From: an uncultured Ruminiclostridium sp.
GTDB taxonomy: Bacteria > Bacillota > Clostridia > Oscillospirales > Acutalibacteraceae
Length of the DNA: 25,471 nt
NCBI GenBank assembly: GCA_902490005.1
Contig: CABUCM010000039.1
Location: 1 to 25,471, forward strand
Direction of reading: 5' to 3'
The notes below the pieces were generated by a model. It did not search any database. It saw only the letters and a list, made by a program, of their open reading frames with translations, and was not told the DNA's origin. The position numbers and the translations under genes are program-made. Below, piece after piece: positions 1 through 6,610 of the stretch (position 1 is the first letter of the stretch; every line of letters begins with the position of its first letter).

Positions 1-613
1 TTTTCACGTTCTCGTGGTCCACGTTGCCTACCTGGCCGATGGTGGCCATGCAGTTCACCGGGACGTTTCTCAGTTCGCCGGAAGGCAGTCTCAAGAGAGC
101 CATGTTATTTTCCTTGGCCATCAGCTGGGCCATGTTGCCAGCGGCGCGGGCAAGCTGTGCGCCCTTGCCGGGGTAAAGCTCAACGTTGTGAATGAAGGTA
201 CCGGTGGGGATATTAGAAAGCGGCAGAGCGTTGCCGGGCTTAATATCCGCCGAGGCGCTGGCGACCACTGTGTCGCCGACCTTCAGGCCGTTGGGGGCGA
301 TGATATATCTTTTCTCGCCGTCCTGGTACTCGATCAGGGCGATGAAAGCGGAACGGTTAGGATCGTATTCCAGGGTCTTTACCGTTCCCGGTACGTCAAA
401 CTTCTGACGCTTGAAATCGATGATACGGTACTTTCTACGGTTGCCGCCGCCTCTGTGGCGAACGGTGATTCTGCCGTAGCTGTTACGTCCGGACTTCTTG
501 TTCAAGGGAGCCAGCAGGCTTTTTTCCGGGGCTACCTTGGAAAGGCCGGAGTAATCCGTAACCGACATGTTACGCCGGGAGGGCGTAGTCGGCTTATAAT
601 TAATGATAGGCAT
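1..613 (-). CDS. rplB: 50S ribosomal protein L2, partial (C-terminal end cut by the window edge)
   Basis: Large-subunit protein L2 binds 23S rRNA close to the peptidyl-transferase centre. Reading the minus strand from the ATG at 611-613 gives about 204 residues that match the L2 N-terminus and centre: a start of MPIINYKPTTPSRR, then GRITVRHRGGGNRRKYR, then a region ending in NCMATIGQVGN. The family is about 275 residues, so roughly the last quarter, including the conserved HPHGGGEG segment, lies beyond position 1. The start is supported by a GAGGAG sequence a short distance upstream. It is the fifth gene of the S10 operon in canonical order, but it is separated from rplW by an unusually long 126-base gap. 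Confidence 0.97.
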   Translation of the reverse strand, partial: MPIINYKPTTPSRRNMSVTDYSGLSKVAPEKSLLAPLNKKSGRNSYGRITVRHRGGGNRRKYRIIDFKRQKFDVPGTVKTLEYDPNRSAFIALIEYQDGEKRYIIAPNGLKVGDTVVASASADIKPGNALPLSNIPTGTFIHNVELYPGKGAQLARAAGNMAQLMAKENNMALLRLPSGELRNVPVNCMATIGQVGNVDHENVK

Positions 614-739
614 ACGGTTTCACACTCCTCATGATGGCTTTGCGGGGATTTGCCTAGTCCCCATACGTTGCCTTTGGCGGAATTCCGCCAAACTTCAGAT
701 CCGCTTCTACATCATAGAAACGGCTGCGGGGATTTCCCC
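614..739 (-). other. Structured spacer between rplW and rplB
   Basis: The 126 bases between the rplW stop and the rplB start hold three inverted repeats and no convincing ORF. Read on the minus strand, they are GGGGAAATCCCC just after rplW, a perfect 20-base palindrome at 673-692, and GGGGA...TCCCC around 643-662. The word AAATCCCCGCA occurs in both the first and the third element. Gaps between these genes are usually only a few tens of bases. A role in RNA processing or translation control of rplB is an inference. Confidence 0.6.
673..692. repeat. Perfect 20-base palindrome inside the S10 operon
   Basis: TTTGGCGGAATTCCGCCAAA reads the same on both strands. In RNA it could form an 8-bp stem with an AAUU loop. 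It lies in the rplW-rplB spacer and is not followed by a U-tract, so it does not look like a terminator. Confidence 0.85.
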
Positions 740-1030
740 TTACATCATGCCTTCGAAGAACTCGATGGGCTTGCTGTCCTCGGTCAGGGTGACGACGGCC
801 TTTTTCCAGGAAGGGGTATAGCCCTCGTATCTGCCCTGGCGGCGCATGTGGCCTCTGACGTGAAGGGTATTCACTTTGGAAACCTTTACGCCGAAGAGTT
901 CTTCCACTGCCTTGGCAATTTCGATTTTATTGGCATCCTTGCAGACTTCAAAGGTATATTTCTTAGAAGCCATGCCAGACATGCTTTTTTCGGTAATGAC
1001 CGGACGAATGATAATATCCTGTGCTGCCAT
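740..1030 (-). CDS. rplW: 50S ribosomal protein L23
   Basis: L23 sits at the exit of the peptide tunnel and is the docking site for trigger factor and signal recognition particle. The 96-residue product has the usual length and family features: IIRPVITEKS near the N-terminus, KYTFEVCKDANKIEIAKAVE in the middle, and a basic loop (RGHMRRQGRYEGYTPSWKKA) before the last beta strand. The start codon overlaps the stop codon of rplD in a TAATG arrangement, which indicates translational coupling. The gene is fourth in the S10 operon. Confidence 0.98.
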   Translation of the reverse strand: MAAQDIIIRPVITEKSMSGMASKKYTFEVCKDANKIEIAKAVEELFGVKVSKVNTLHVRGHMRRQGRYEGYTPSWKKAVVTLTEDSKPIEFFEGMM

Positions 1031-1653
1031 TACGCGTACACCTCCTCAATCTTTGCGACGGCGTCCTTGAGAACGATGAGCTTGTCAGCGTTCAGGATAT
1101 CGTACACATTGATGGTGTTGACCTGGGCGGTTTTCACGCCGGGGATATTCCTGGCGGACTTGATCAGCTTCTCGTCAACGGAAGGAAGCACGATCAGGGC
1201 CTTTTTCTCAGCGCCCAGAGCATTGAGCATTGCGGCCACAGTCTTGGTCTTGTACGCATCCATGGTCATGGAATCCAGAACCACCAGGCTCTCTTCCTGC
1301 ACCTTGGAGGACAGAGCGGACTTCAGCGCCAATCTCTTAACCTTTTTGTTCACGGTATAACGATAGCTTCTCGGCTTGGGCGCAAACACGATGCCGCCGT
1401 GAGTCCACTGGGGAGCACGGGTGGAACCCTGTCTCGCATGGCCGGTGCCCTTTTGTCTCCAGGGCTTTTTGCCGCCGCCGGAAACTTCGCTTCTGGTGAG
1501 CGCGGACTGGGTGCCCTGGCGCTGGTTGGCCAGATAATTCACAACCACTTCATGCATCACGACAGCGTTGGGCTCAATCCCAAAAACGGCGTCGGAAAGG
1601 TCGATCTTGCCGACCTCCTTGCCGGTTACGTCAAATACTGCTACATTAGGCAT
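1030..1653 (-). CDS. rplD: 50S ribosomal protein L4
   Basis: L4 is an early-assembly protein whose extended loop lines the peptide exit tunnel. In Escherichia coli it also represses its own operon by binding the S10 leader. The 207-residue product carries the L4 signature region SGGGKKPWRQKGTGHARQGS at about residues 58-77, followed by the GG-V/I-F-P-R motif (GGIVFAPKPR) and the globular C-terminal half ending in KLIVLKDAVAKIEEVYA. It starts 17 bases after the rplC stop, with an AAGGAGG site. This is relevant to the attenuator-like leader upstream of rpsJ, but regulation by L4 here is unproven. Confidence 0.98.
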   Translation of the reverse strand: MPNVAVFDVTGKEVGKIDLSDAVFGIEPNAVVMHEVVVNYLANQRQGTQSALTRSEVSGGGKKPWRQKGTGHARQGSTRAPQWTHGGIVFAPKPRSYRYTVNKKVKRLALKSALSSKVQEESLVVLDSMTMDAYKTKTVAAMLNALGAEKKALIVLPSVDEKLIKSARNIPGVKTAQVNTINVYDILNADKLIVLKDAVAKIEEVYA

Positions 1654-1670
1654 TCCAATTCCTCCTTCCC

Positions 1671-2303
1671 TTAGGCCTTAACGGTGTCATGGATCACTAC
1701 GGTACCGCCGTTAGGACCCGGAATCGCGCCCTTGATAGCGATAAGGTTGTTCTCGGCGTCCACCTTGACAACCTGCAGATTCTGAACGGTGACTCTCTCG
1801 CTTCCCAGATGGCCGGCCATTTTCTTGCCGGGGTATACTCTGGAAGGATCGGAGCAGGAGCCGATGGAACCGCCGTGGCGGGCGACCGGTCCGGAACCGT
1901 GAGATTCCTTCAGTCTCTGGAAATTCCAGCGCTTAATCACGCCGGCGTAGCCTTTACCCTTGCTGGTGCCGGTGACGTCTACCTTGTCCCCGGCGGCGAA
2001 CGCGTCCGCCTTTACCAGGTCGCCGACGTTGTAAGCGTCGATGTCGTCAAACCGAAACTCTCTCAGGGTTCTCTTGGGGGCCACGTTGGCTTTCGCAAAG
2101 TGTCCGCCGATGGGCTTCTTCACCTTGTGGGCCTTCAGATCGCCGAAGCCGATCTGAACCGCGGCGTAGCCGTCGTTTTCAACAGTCTTTTTCTGGGAAA
2201 CCACGCAGGGGCCGGCTTCCACGACTGTCACGGGAACGACTTTCCCGTTCTCATCGAAAATCTGCGTCATGCCGATTTTCTTGCCGATGATTCCTTTTTG
2301 CAT
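1671..2303 (-). CDS. rplC: 50S ribosomal protein L3
   Basis: L3 initiates assembly of the large subunit and reaches the peptidyl-transferase centre. The 210-residue product starts with MQKGIIGKKIGMTQIF, the typical L3 N-terminus, and contains the central loop with GTSKGKGYAG, HGSGPVARHGGSIG and GKKMAGHLG, the signature used to recognise the family. An AGGAGG site lies just upstream of the start. It follows rpsJ after an 86-base spacer that holds a small hairpin, and it precedes rplD by 17 bases. Confidence 0.98.
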   Translation of the reverse strand: MQKGIIGKKIGMTQIFDENGKVVPVTVVEAGPCVVSQKKTVENDGYAAVQIGFGDLKAHKVKKPIGGHFAKANVAPKRTLREFRFDDIDAYNVGDLVKADAFAAGDKVDVTGTSKGKGYAGVIKRWNFQRLKESHGSGPVARHGGSIGSCSDPSRVYPGKKMAGHLGSERVTVQNLQVVKVDAENNLIAIKGAIPGPNGGTVVIHDTVKA

Positions 2304-2330
2304 TTTACCTTTCCTCCTAGCAGGTTATTG

Positions 2331-2346
2331 GTTGGCATTTGCCAAC
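2331..2346. repeat. Short hairpin in the rpsJ-rplC spacer
   Basis: GTTGGC (2331-2336) and GCCAAC (2341-2346) are perfect inverted arms around a 4-base loop. No U-tract follows on the minus strand. It is the only notable feature in the 86-base spacer other than the rplC ribosome binding site. Confidence 0.6.
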
Positions 2347-2389
2347 TTGACCGCTTCCGCCTGGTTGGTTGGAATCTTTCCCGCAGCCG

Positions 2390-2701
2390 TTAGGCCTTGA
2401 TTTCGATTTCAACGCCAGCAGGGAGCTCCAGGCTCATCAGAGCCTCCACCGTCTTGTTGGACGGCCTCAGGATATCAATCAATCTCTTGTGGGTCCGCAT
2501 TTCAAACTGCTCCCGGCTGTCCTTATATTTGTGGACGGCACGCAGAATGGTGATGATCTGCTTTTCCGTGGGCAGCGGCACCGGGCCGGAAACCCTTGCG
2601 CCTGTGCGCTTCGCCGTTTCGACGATCTTCTCGGAAGATGCGTCTACCAGCTTGTGGTCGTACCCCTTGAGTCTGATCCTGATTTTTTCTTTGACTGCCA
2701 T
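2390..2701 (-). CDS. rpsJ: 30S ribosomal protein S10 (NusE)
   Basis: S10 is part of the 30S head. It also acts as NusE, which with NusB supports transcription antitermination and links RNA polymerase to ribosomes. The 103-residue product is full length, with IRIRLKGYDHKLVD near the N-terminus, the GPVPLPTEK loop and the conserved THKRLIDI motif, which is the family signature. The start is supported by AAGGAGG about nine bases upstream. It is the first gene of the S10 operon and is preceded by a leader of nearly 280 bases with two terminator-like hairpins. Confidence 0.98.
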   Translation of the reverse strand: MAVKEKIRIRLKGYDHKLVDASSEKIVETAKRTGARVSGPVPLPTEKQIITILRAVHKYKDSREQFEMRTHKRLIDILRPSNKTVEALMSLELPAGVEIEIKA

Positions 2702-2780
2702 TGAACAACGCCTCCTTAAAATAGTTGGCGGGCGACGCTTCTATTTCGACAACCCTTCCGGGTGTTTCCTCGACCTGCAT

Positions 2781-2820
2781 TGAAAAACCGGACTGGACTC
2801 CTTAGAGTCTAATCCGGGTT
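2781..2820 (-). terminator. Terminator-like hairpin (attenuator candidate) in the rpsJ leader
   Basis: On the minus strand, CCGGA-UUA-GACUC pairs with GAGUC-CAG-UCCGG around a UAAG loop. The stem has 12 pairs, including one G-U wobble, plus a single A-C mismatch, and is followed at once by GUUUUUC. The wobble pairs only in the minus-strand RNA, which supports that orientation. It ends about 80 bases before the rpsJ ATG and well after the promoter, so it would stop transcription before the operon unless it is overcome. Confidence 0.65.
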
Positions 2821-2920
2821 CGGTCAAAAAGCGTCTGAGTACCATGAAAGCAGAGTATTCCTGGCTTTCACTTTCTCAAAATATTTCTGTCGCCCGGTTT
2901 AAAATCGGACATACTCCACG

Positions 2921-2943
2921 GAAAAACCGGCGGAAACCGCCGC
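2921..2943 (-). terminator. Second terminator-like hairpin, near the start of the rpsJ leader
   Basis: On the minus strand CGGCGG-UUU-CCGCCG forms a short, very GC-rich stem (arms 2928-2933 and 2937-2942) followed by GUUUUUCC. It lies about 40-60 bases after the predicted transcription start. The 3' arm plus U-tract (CCGGUUU) is complementary to AAACCGG further downstream. Confidence 0.5.
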
Positions 2944-2983
2944 AACCTCCCGCTTCATCGCATATCTATCGCAGTCACGCTCA

Positions 2984-3015
2984 ATTATAATACCATTTTC
3001 CACCGGAACATGCAA
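2984..3015 (-). promoter_or_regulatory. Candidate promoter of the S10 operon
   Basis: The minus strand reads TTGCAT (-35, 3010-3015), a 17-base spacer, and TATTAT (-10, 2987-2992) preceded by TGG, an extended -10 element. A perfect TATAAT overlaps it three bases further on. It is the best promoter-like sequence between the lipoprotein terminators and rpsJ. Confidence 0.55.
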
Positions 3016-3094
3016 GCTTTTTTTCTGTAGACTTGCAAAAACTTTTCTGAAATTATTTGTGCAAACTATCTAAATCTGTTTTCAAGGGCAAAAG

Positions 3095-3167
3095 CCGCCT
3101 TAAAAGGCGGGAAACAGCGCCGGGCCTGGAAAAAACCAGGGCCGCCGGAAATCCTCCCGGCGGCCCT
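3095..3167 (-). terminator. Tandem intrinsic terminators after the lipoprotein gene
   Basis: Directly after the stop codon, the minus strand forms a perfect 11-bp stem (arms 3157-3167 and 3138-3148) followed by GGUUUUUU. A second, smaller hairpin, CCGCCU/AGGCGG with a UUUA loop (3095-3110), is followed by CUUUUG. Together they separate this gene from the S10 operon promoter. Confidence 0.85.
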
Positions 3168-3172
3168 GTCCA

Positions 3173-3973
3173 TTATTGGAAATTATCCCACGCCGGGTCG
3201 CCGGTGCGAAAATCCCCGGTCTGGCCGTAGGGGATCTCCACCAGAGCCGTATCGCCCACAGCATGGGGCACCGGCACCGCGATTCCCACGCCGGTTTCCG
3301 TAAAGTAAACGCTGGCGTCGCCTACCCCGGAGAGCAGGGTTTCCTCATCCACAGAGGTGTCGTTGTTGGCTGTCAGCGCGCTGCGGAACGCGTCGTTGTC
3401 CTCAATGGCGCTGGCAAAATCGGAAAAGCCGCTGTCCCCCAGAATGAAGTTCACCGTTCTCACCGTATGAACTGGGTACACCATCCCCTCGGCGGTATAA
3501 TCGATGGTCATGACGATGCTGAGAAGCTTTTCAGAATAAAAAGGGACCTCGCTTTTCAGGGTCAGACTGCCGGTGTGGTAGCCGGAATCCGCGATAATAT
3601 CCTGAACCGTGCCGTTAATCTGCCGGGTGATCTCGCCGCCCAGGCCGTATTTCTGGGCCGCCGCGCCGCCCATCACCGGAACCGTCATGGAAACGCTGAT
3701 CCCGTCTATGTCAGTTGGGTCCGACTCCACGATCTCCAGGGTATAGTCCGCGCCGCTTTTATAAACCTTGTCCGGCTGGGACTCCGCGGCGGATGGCGAG
3801 GAGGAGGACGCCGCGCCGGACGACGCCGGCGCCGAGGAGCTGGGCGCCTGGGAGCTGGCTTGAGAGGACGCCTGAGAGGAGGTTTGTCCCCCGCCTTCCT
3901 TGCCGTTCTGGCAGGAGGCCATCAGGGAAGCCGCCAACAGGGCGCATAATAAAGCAATACCGATTCTTTTCAC
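3173..3973 (-). CDS. Lipoprotein with a DUF3298/PdaC-like extracellular domain
   Basis: This 266-residue protein is predicted to be anchored to the outer face of the membrane. It has a Lys-Arg N-terminus, a hydrophobic stretch to about residue 20, and a lipobox-like MAS-C with Cys21. Residues about 30-67 are a Ser/Gln/Ala/Pro linker with SSQA repeats. The remainder resembles the DUF4163 plus DUF3298 pair found in RsiV and PdaC-type proteins, including VYFTETGVGIAVPVPHA and VEIPYGQ near the end. No catalytic deacetylase domain is present, so the function is unknown. The start is a GTG; an AAAGGAG lies ten bases upstream. It has its own promoter and terminators. Confidence 0.8.
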   Translation of the reverse strand: MKRIGIALLCALLAASLMASCQNGKEGGGQTSSQASSQASSQAPSSSAPASSGAASSSSPSAAESQPDKVYKSGADYTLEIVESDPTDIDGISVSMTVPVMGGAAAQKYGLGGEITRQINGTVQDIIADSGYHTGSLTLKSEVPFYSEKLLSIVMTIDYTAEGMVYPVHTVRTVNFILGDSGFSDFASAIEDNDAFRSALTANNDTSVDEETLLSGVGDASVYFTETGVGIAVPVPHAVGDTALVEIPYGQTGDFRTGDPAWDNFQ

Positions 3974-4003
3974 CGGTAATCATCTCCTTTCTAGTGTAAA
4001 TTC

Positions 4004-4032
4004 AGTTTACCATAATATTCTCCATTTTGCAA
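4004..4032 (-). promoter_or_regulatory. Candidate promoter of the lipoprotein gene
   Basis: The minus strand shows TTGCAA (4027-4032), a 17-base spacer, and TAAACT (4004-4009) preceded by TGG. A small inverted repeat, GTAAA/TTTAC (3996-4010), overlaps the -10 box. It begins only nine bases past the stop of the upstream CBS gene. Confidence 0.5.
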
Positions 4033-4040
4033 TCTATCCT

Positions 4041-4490
4041 TTACCTGGTCCGCACTGCCCCGGCGATACCCTCGAAAGGCTCGCTGATTTCTGAAATAGC
4101 GGCCGCTACCTCCGGCCCGGCGTGGCGGCGGGCGATATCCGCCATGCTGACCATACCGTCCAAAACCCCATCTCTTACCACCGGCAGCCGCCGCACCTGC
4201 TCTTTCCCCATAAGCCGGGCTGCCTCGCTGACGGTCTGGCTGGGAGAAACGCTGACGACATCCTTGGTCATAATCTGATAGGCTTTTACCTCGGCGGGCA
4301 GCTTGCCCTTGGCCACGCAATGCAGTATGATATCCCGGTCCGTCACCACGCCCTTCAGTTCCCCTCCGGACACCACCGGAAGCACCCCCACGTCGTGGTC
4401 CCTCATCAGCCTGGCGGCCTCCTCCAGGGTATCTCCCGGCAGAACAGCCACAATCTTTTTGCTCATTACGTCGTTTACCGTTTCCTGCAT
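4041..4490 (-). CDS. CBS-domain protein (two CBS repeats, stand-alone)
   Basis: The 149-residue protein consists of a pair of CBS domains with almost nothing else. Such Bateman modules bind adenine nucleotides or related ligands and usually act as sensors. The first repeat starts at VNDVMSKKIVAVLPGDTLEEAARLM and includes VLPVVSGGELKGVVTDRDI; the second starts at YQIMTKDVVSVSPSQTVSEAARLM and includes RLPVVRDGVLDGMVSMADIAR. The ATG at 4488-4490 is chosen over a TTG-extended frame because AGGAGG lies six bases before it. Its partner is unknown. It is divergent from the HxlR regulator, with a palindrome between them. Confidence 0.9.
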   Translation of the reverse strand: MQETVNDVMSKKIVAVLPGDTLEEAARLMRDHDVGVLPVVSGGELKGVVTDRDIILHCVAKGKLPAEVKAYQIMTKDVVSVSPSQTVSEAARLMGKEQVRRLPVVRDGVLDGMVSMADIARRHAGPEVAAAISEISEPFEGIAGAVRTR

Positions 4491-4530
4491 GGTTATCCTC
4501 CTGAAAAAATTTGAAAATACCATGTTAGCT

Positions 4531-4549
4531 TTCCAGAATTTTTCTGGAA
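4531..4549. promoter_or_regulatory. Perfect inverted repeat between the CBS gene and the HxlR regulator gene
   Basis: TTCCAGAA (4531-4538) and TTCTGGAA (4542-4549) are perfect inverted arms around three T bases. The site lies in the 129-base divergent region, about 40 bases upstream of the CBS start and upstream of a possible plus-strand -10 (TAGAAT, 4584-4589). It could be an operator for the adjacent regulator; that is an inference. Confidence 0.5.
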
Positions 4550-4619
4550 TATTCTTTACGAACCCCTAGGTTTATGTTACTCTTAGAATACAGGCAACTG
4601 GTGAAAGGGAGCTGAAAGT

Positions 4620-5036
4620 TTGAAAAAGGATAAAAAAGAAAAGAAAGAGAAAAAAGAGAAACGCGCATCTATCCCCCAGCTGGAAGCCGCTCTTTCCAAT
4701 CCCGGCACAGATTCCGGCCTCCCGCCCCAGGACCCGCTGGAATACGCTCTCGCCCGGATAGGCGGCAAATGGAAACTCCGCGTTTTATGGGGCCTTGGCC
4801 AAGTTCCGGATAACGGCGGCCTGCGTTACGGCGACCTGAAAGAAAAAATTCCAGGTATCACGGACATGATGTTCAGCCAAAGCCTGAAAGATCTGGCCGC
4901 TGAGGGCTTCATTCAGCGCACCCAGTTTCAGGAAATCCCGCCCCGGGTGGAGTACGCCCTCACCGCGGATGGGATCTCCCTGCTGCCGGTGATTGCCGCG
5001 CTGTACGACTGGGCGGTAAAACAGATGAAGAAATAA
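4620..5036 (+). CDS. HxlR-family winged-helix transcriptional regulator
   Basis: A 138-residue DNA-binding protein. The HxlR core runs from about residue 38: PLEYALARIGGKWKLRVLW, GLRYGDLKEKIPGITDMMFSQSLKDLAAEGFI, and the wing region IPPRVEYALTADGISLLPV, ending in a dimerisation helix. The family usually has a redox-active Cys just before the first helix (a CPV-type motif). Here that position is QDP and the whole protein has no cysteine, so thiol sensing is unlikely. The N-terminus is a Lys/Glu-rich tail (KKDKKEKKEKKEKR). The start is TTG at 4620, supported by AAAGGGAG upstream; no alternative ATG exists before the conserved core. Confidence 0.88.
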   Translation: MKKDKKEKKEKKEKRASIPQLEAALSNPGTDSGLPPQDPLEYALARIGGKWKLRVLWGLGQVPDNGGLRYGDLKEKIPGITDMMFSQSLKDLAAEGFIQRTQFQEIPPRVEYALTADGISLLPVIAALYDWAVKQMKK

Positions 5037-5046
5037 AAGCACGCGA

Positions 5047-5099
5047 AAAGCCCCCTCCAGGGATGAGTAAGTTCTCTCGTTCCTGGAAGGGGCTTATTT
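5047..5099. terminator. Bidirectional terminator between convergent genes
   Basis: AAGCCCCCTCCAGG (5048-5061) pairs with CCTGGAAGGGGCTT (5082-5095) around a 20-base loop. TTATTTT follows on the plus strand and TTTTCG on the minus strand, so it can serve both the HxlR gene and the phosphodiesterase gene. Confidence 0.85.
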
Positions 5100-5572
5100 T
5101 AATTCCGATAGTTTTTCACAATGTTAGGCACCAACCCGGCGGGCGTGATGTCGATGGTACCATAGGTACCGTAGCTGCCGTGAAGGCTGCCTGGATTCAT
5201 TAGGTACAGGCCATCCCGGTAATCGATATCCGCTTGGTGGGTGTGGCCGTAAAGGGCGATATCCGCTTTTCGGTCCCGGGCGGCGCATTCCAGGCTGTAC
5301 AGAGTCATTTTTACCTGATAGGTGTAGCCGTGGGTATAAAAAATCCGTTTTCCCTCCACAGACAGCTCATCCTCCCAGGGAAGCAGAGAGCCGAAATCGC
5401 AGTTTCCCCGGACTCCCACGATCATTTTTTCCGGGAACATGGGCTTTACCTGCATCAGCTCCTCTTCGCCATCCCCCAGGTGGAGTACGATCTCCGCCTT
5501 GGGCTGGGTTTGTATGGCGTGATGCAGAGCGCCAAAATCCCGGTGGGTATCAGAAACCACTAAAATACGCAT
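5099..5572 (-). CDS. YfcE/MJ0936-type metallophosphoesterase
   Basis: A 157-residue calcineurin-like phosphodiesterase. Metal-binding motifs are in order: DTHRD near residue 8, LHLGDGEEE, GVRGNCDF (the GNCD motif), FYTHGYTY, and LYGHTHQAD. The protein ends with MNPGSLHGSYGTYGTIDI, a feature of the YfcE family. Relatives hydrolyse phosphodiester bonds in model substrates; the physiological substrate is generally unknown. The ATG at 5570-5572 begins MRILVVSDTH, the standard N-terminus, so the longer open frame upstream is not used. It has its own extended -10 promoter and shares a terminator with the HxlR gene. Confidence 0.93.
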   Translation of the reverse strand: MRILVVSDTHRDFGALHHAIQTQPKAEIVLHLGDGEEELMQVKPMFPEKMIVGVRGNCDFGSLLPWEDELSVEGKRIFYTHGYTYQVKMTLYSLECAARDRKADIALYGHTHQADIDYRDGLYLMNPGSLHGSYGTYGTIDITPAGLVPNIVKNYRN

Positions 5573-5731
5573 GTCACCGCGTCCTTTCGTAAATAAAAGC
5601 ATTTTCCTAAGGAGAAAACCGGAACAAAAATCCCGCGGCGGCATAGGATGATAGCCGGGGGAGTTTGCCGGCGATGGGAGCGCCCGCGCCATGGGCCGGC
5701 TGAACTCCCCGCCCGGGTAGAACCCGACGAT

Positions 5732-5760
5732 ATTATATCATACTTTTTCAGGGTTTTACA
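5732..5760 (-). promoter_or_regulatory. Promoter of the phosphodiesterase gene
   Basis: The minus strand has a perfect TATAAT (5732-5737) preceded by TGA, a complete extended -10 element. A 17-base spacer separates it from a weak -35, TGTAAA (5755-5760). The leader to the ATG is about 150 bases and GC-rich. Confidence 0.7.
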
Positions 5761-5767
5761 TAGTATA

Positions 5768-5791
5768 GAAGGGCGGCGTTTTCCGCCCTTC
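5768..5791 (+). repeat. Hairpin at the 5' end of the three-gene unknown cluster
   Basis: GAAGGGCGG (5768-5776) and CCGCCCTTC (5783-5791) pair perfectly around a 6-base loop. The hairpin is followed by ATTGACAAAAGGAGGG, which is the ribosome binding site of the gene at 5816. There is no U-tract on either strand, so it is more likely a 5' mRNA structure than a terminator. Confidence 0.6.
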
Positions 5792-5815
5792 ATTGACAAA
5801 AGGAGGGATTTTCCT

Positions 5816-5992
5816 ATGACCGATAACGAAGGCCAAAAAAAAGTGAACGATATGCTTAGCAAGCTGAGCCCCCAGGATCAAGAGAAACTCCACAAGCTCC
5901 TGGCGGATAAAGAGGCCACCGACAAGCTTCTGGCCACGCCCCAGGCCCAGGCGCTGATGCGCCAGCTGATGGGAAACCAAGGGGGAAAATAA
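5816..5992 (+). CDS. Small protein of unknown function, first gene of the cluster
   Basis: A 58-residue, highly charged, helical-looking protein (MTDNEGQKKVNDMLSKLS...). I do not recognise a named family. The middle reads SPQDQEKLHKLLADKEATDKLL, and the end contains LMRQLMGNQGGK. There is no signal peptide, membrane segment or cysteine. The ATG at 5816 is preceded by AAAGGAGGG at a good distance and follows a perfect hairpin. The next gene starts 13 bases after the stop, with its own AAGGAGG, so the two are very probably co-transcribed and related in function. Conservation of the pair in related genomes would confirm it as a gene. Confidence 0.75.
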   Translation: MTDNEGQKKVNDMLSKLSPQDQEKLHKLLADKEATDKLLATPQAQALMRQLMGNQGGK

Positions 5993-6005
5993 TAAGGAGG
6001 CAGCC

Positions 6006-6485
6006 ATGGATGACTTAGCGGGCAAGATTTCTGAAATTCTAAACGACCCGGCCAGTATGGAAAAGATCAAAAGCCTTTCCAGCATGCTGGGCGTTTCCCC
6101 CGACGGCCAGCCTTCCGGCGCGCCGGCCCAAACGCCGGTTCCAGCCTCCGCTCAGCCACAGCAAAACGCCAATCCCCTCGAGTCGCTGCTGGGCAGCCTG
6201 GGCGGCGGTTCGGGCGGCCTCAGCGGCCTGGGCGCTTTAACCGGTTTGGGAGGCAACGGAGGAGATCAGGGCGTGAATCCCGAAATGCTTCAGTCCATTA
6301 TGAAAATCGCCCCGCTGTTATCCAGCGTTCAGCAGGAGGACGACAACACCCGCCTGCTCTACGCCCTGCGGCCCTTCTTAAAACCCCAGCGGCAAAAACG
6401 GCTGGACGAATCCGCCAACATGATGCGCATGTTTAAGCTGCTTCCTCTTTTAAAGGGCAGCGGTATTTTGGGCGGATTATTGTAG
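6006..6485 (+). CDS. Protein of unknown function with a Gly-rich centre, second gene of the cluster
   Basis: A 159-residue protein without a family I can name. Residues 1-30 form a likely helix (MDDLAGKISEILNDPASMEKIKSL). Residues about 33-60 are a Pro/Ala/Gln linker, and about 62-88 are a Gly/Leu/Ser low-complexity stretch with GGGSGGLSGLGAL. The C-terminal third looks folded and conserved in style: NPEMLQSIMKIAPLLSS, then RLLYALRPFLKPQRQKRLDE, then MFKLLPLLKGSGILGGLL. The pattern of short DP-x-M/KLL segments is reminiscent of the preceding 58-residue protein. No signal peptide is seen. AAGGAGG lies just before the ATG. Confidence 0.8.
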   Translation: MDDLAGKISEILNDPASMEKIKSLSSMLGVSPDGQPSGAPAQTPVPASAQPQQNANPLESLLGSLGGGSGGLSGLGALTGLGGNGGDQGVNPEMLQSIMKIAPLLSSVQQEDDNTRLLYALRPFLKPQRQKRLDESANMMRMFKLLPLLKGSGILGGLL

Positions 6486-6610
6486 CCCAGGCAGGCGAAA
6501 CCACCAAAAACGGTTCTCACACCGCGGAAAGGCCAAGGGTAAAAGCCTGCATTTGAAACGCTTGATTCCACGCGCGGGCGGAAATCTCAAGGCTTTAACG
6601 CAATACCCTG

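Larger units (their letters stand above)
2702..2979 (-). promoter_or_regulatory. rpsJ: Long S10 operon leader, possible attenuation control
   Basis: From the likely transcription start near 2979 to the rpsJ ATG there are about 278 bases with no convincing ORF. On the minus strand the order is: a GC-rich hairpin with a U-tract (2921-2943); a hairpin formed by GTGAAAGC and GCTTTCAT (roughly 2846-2873); a second, longer terminator-like hairpin (2781-2820); and then the ribosome binding site. The sequence CCGGTTT after the first hairpin can pair with AAACCGG downstream at 2894-2906, giving a possible alternative fold. I do not recognise a known ribosomal leader class. Confidence 0.55.

Noticed and set aside
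2821..2900. T-box or other classic riboswitch in the rpsJ leader
   Set aside because: The conserved T-box sequence and specifier stem are not found, and the downstream genes are ribosomal. The hairpins do not match a riboswitch I recognise.
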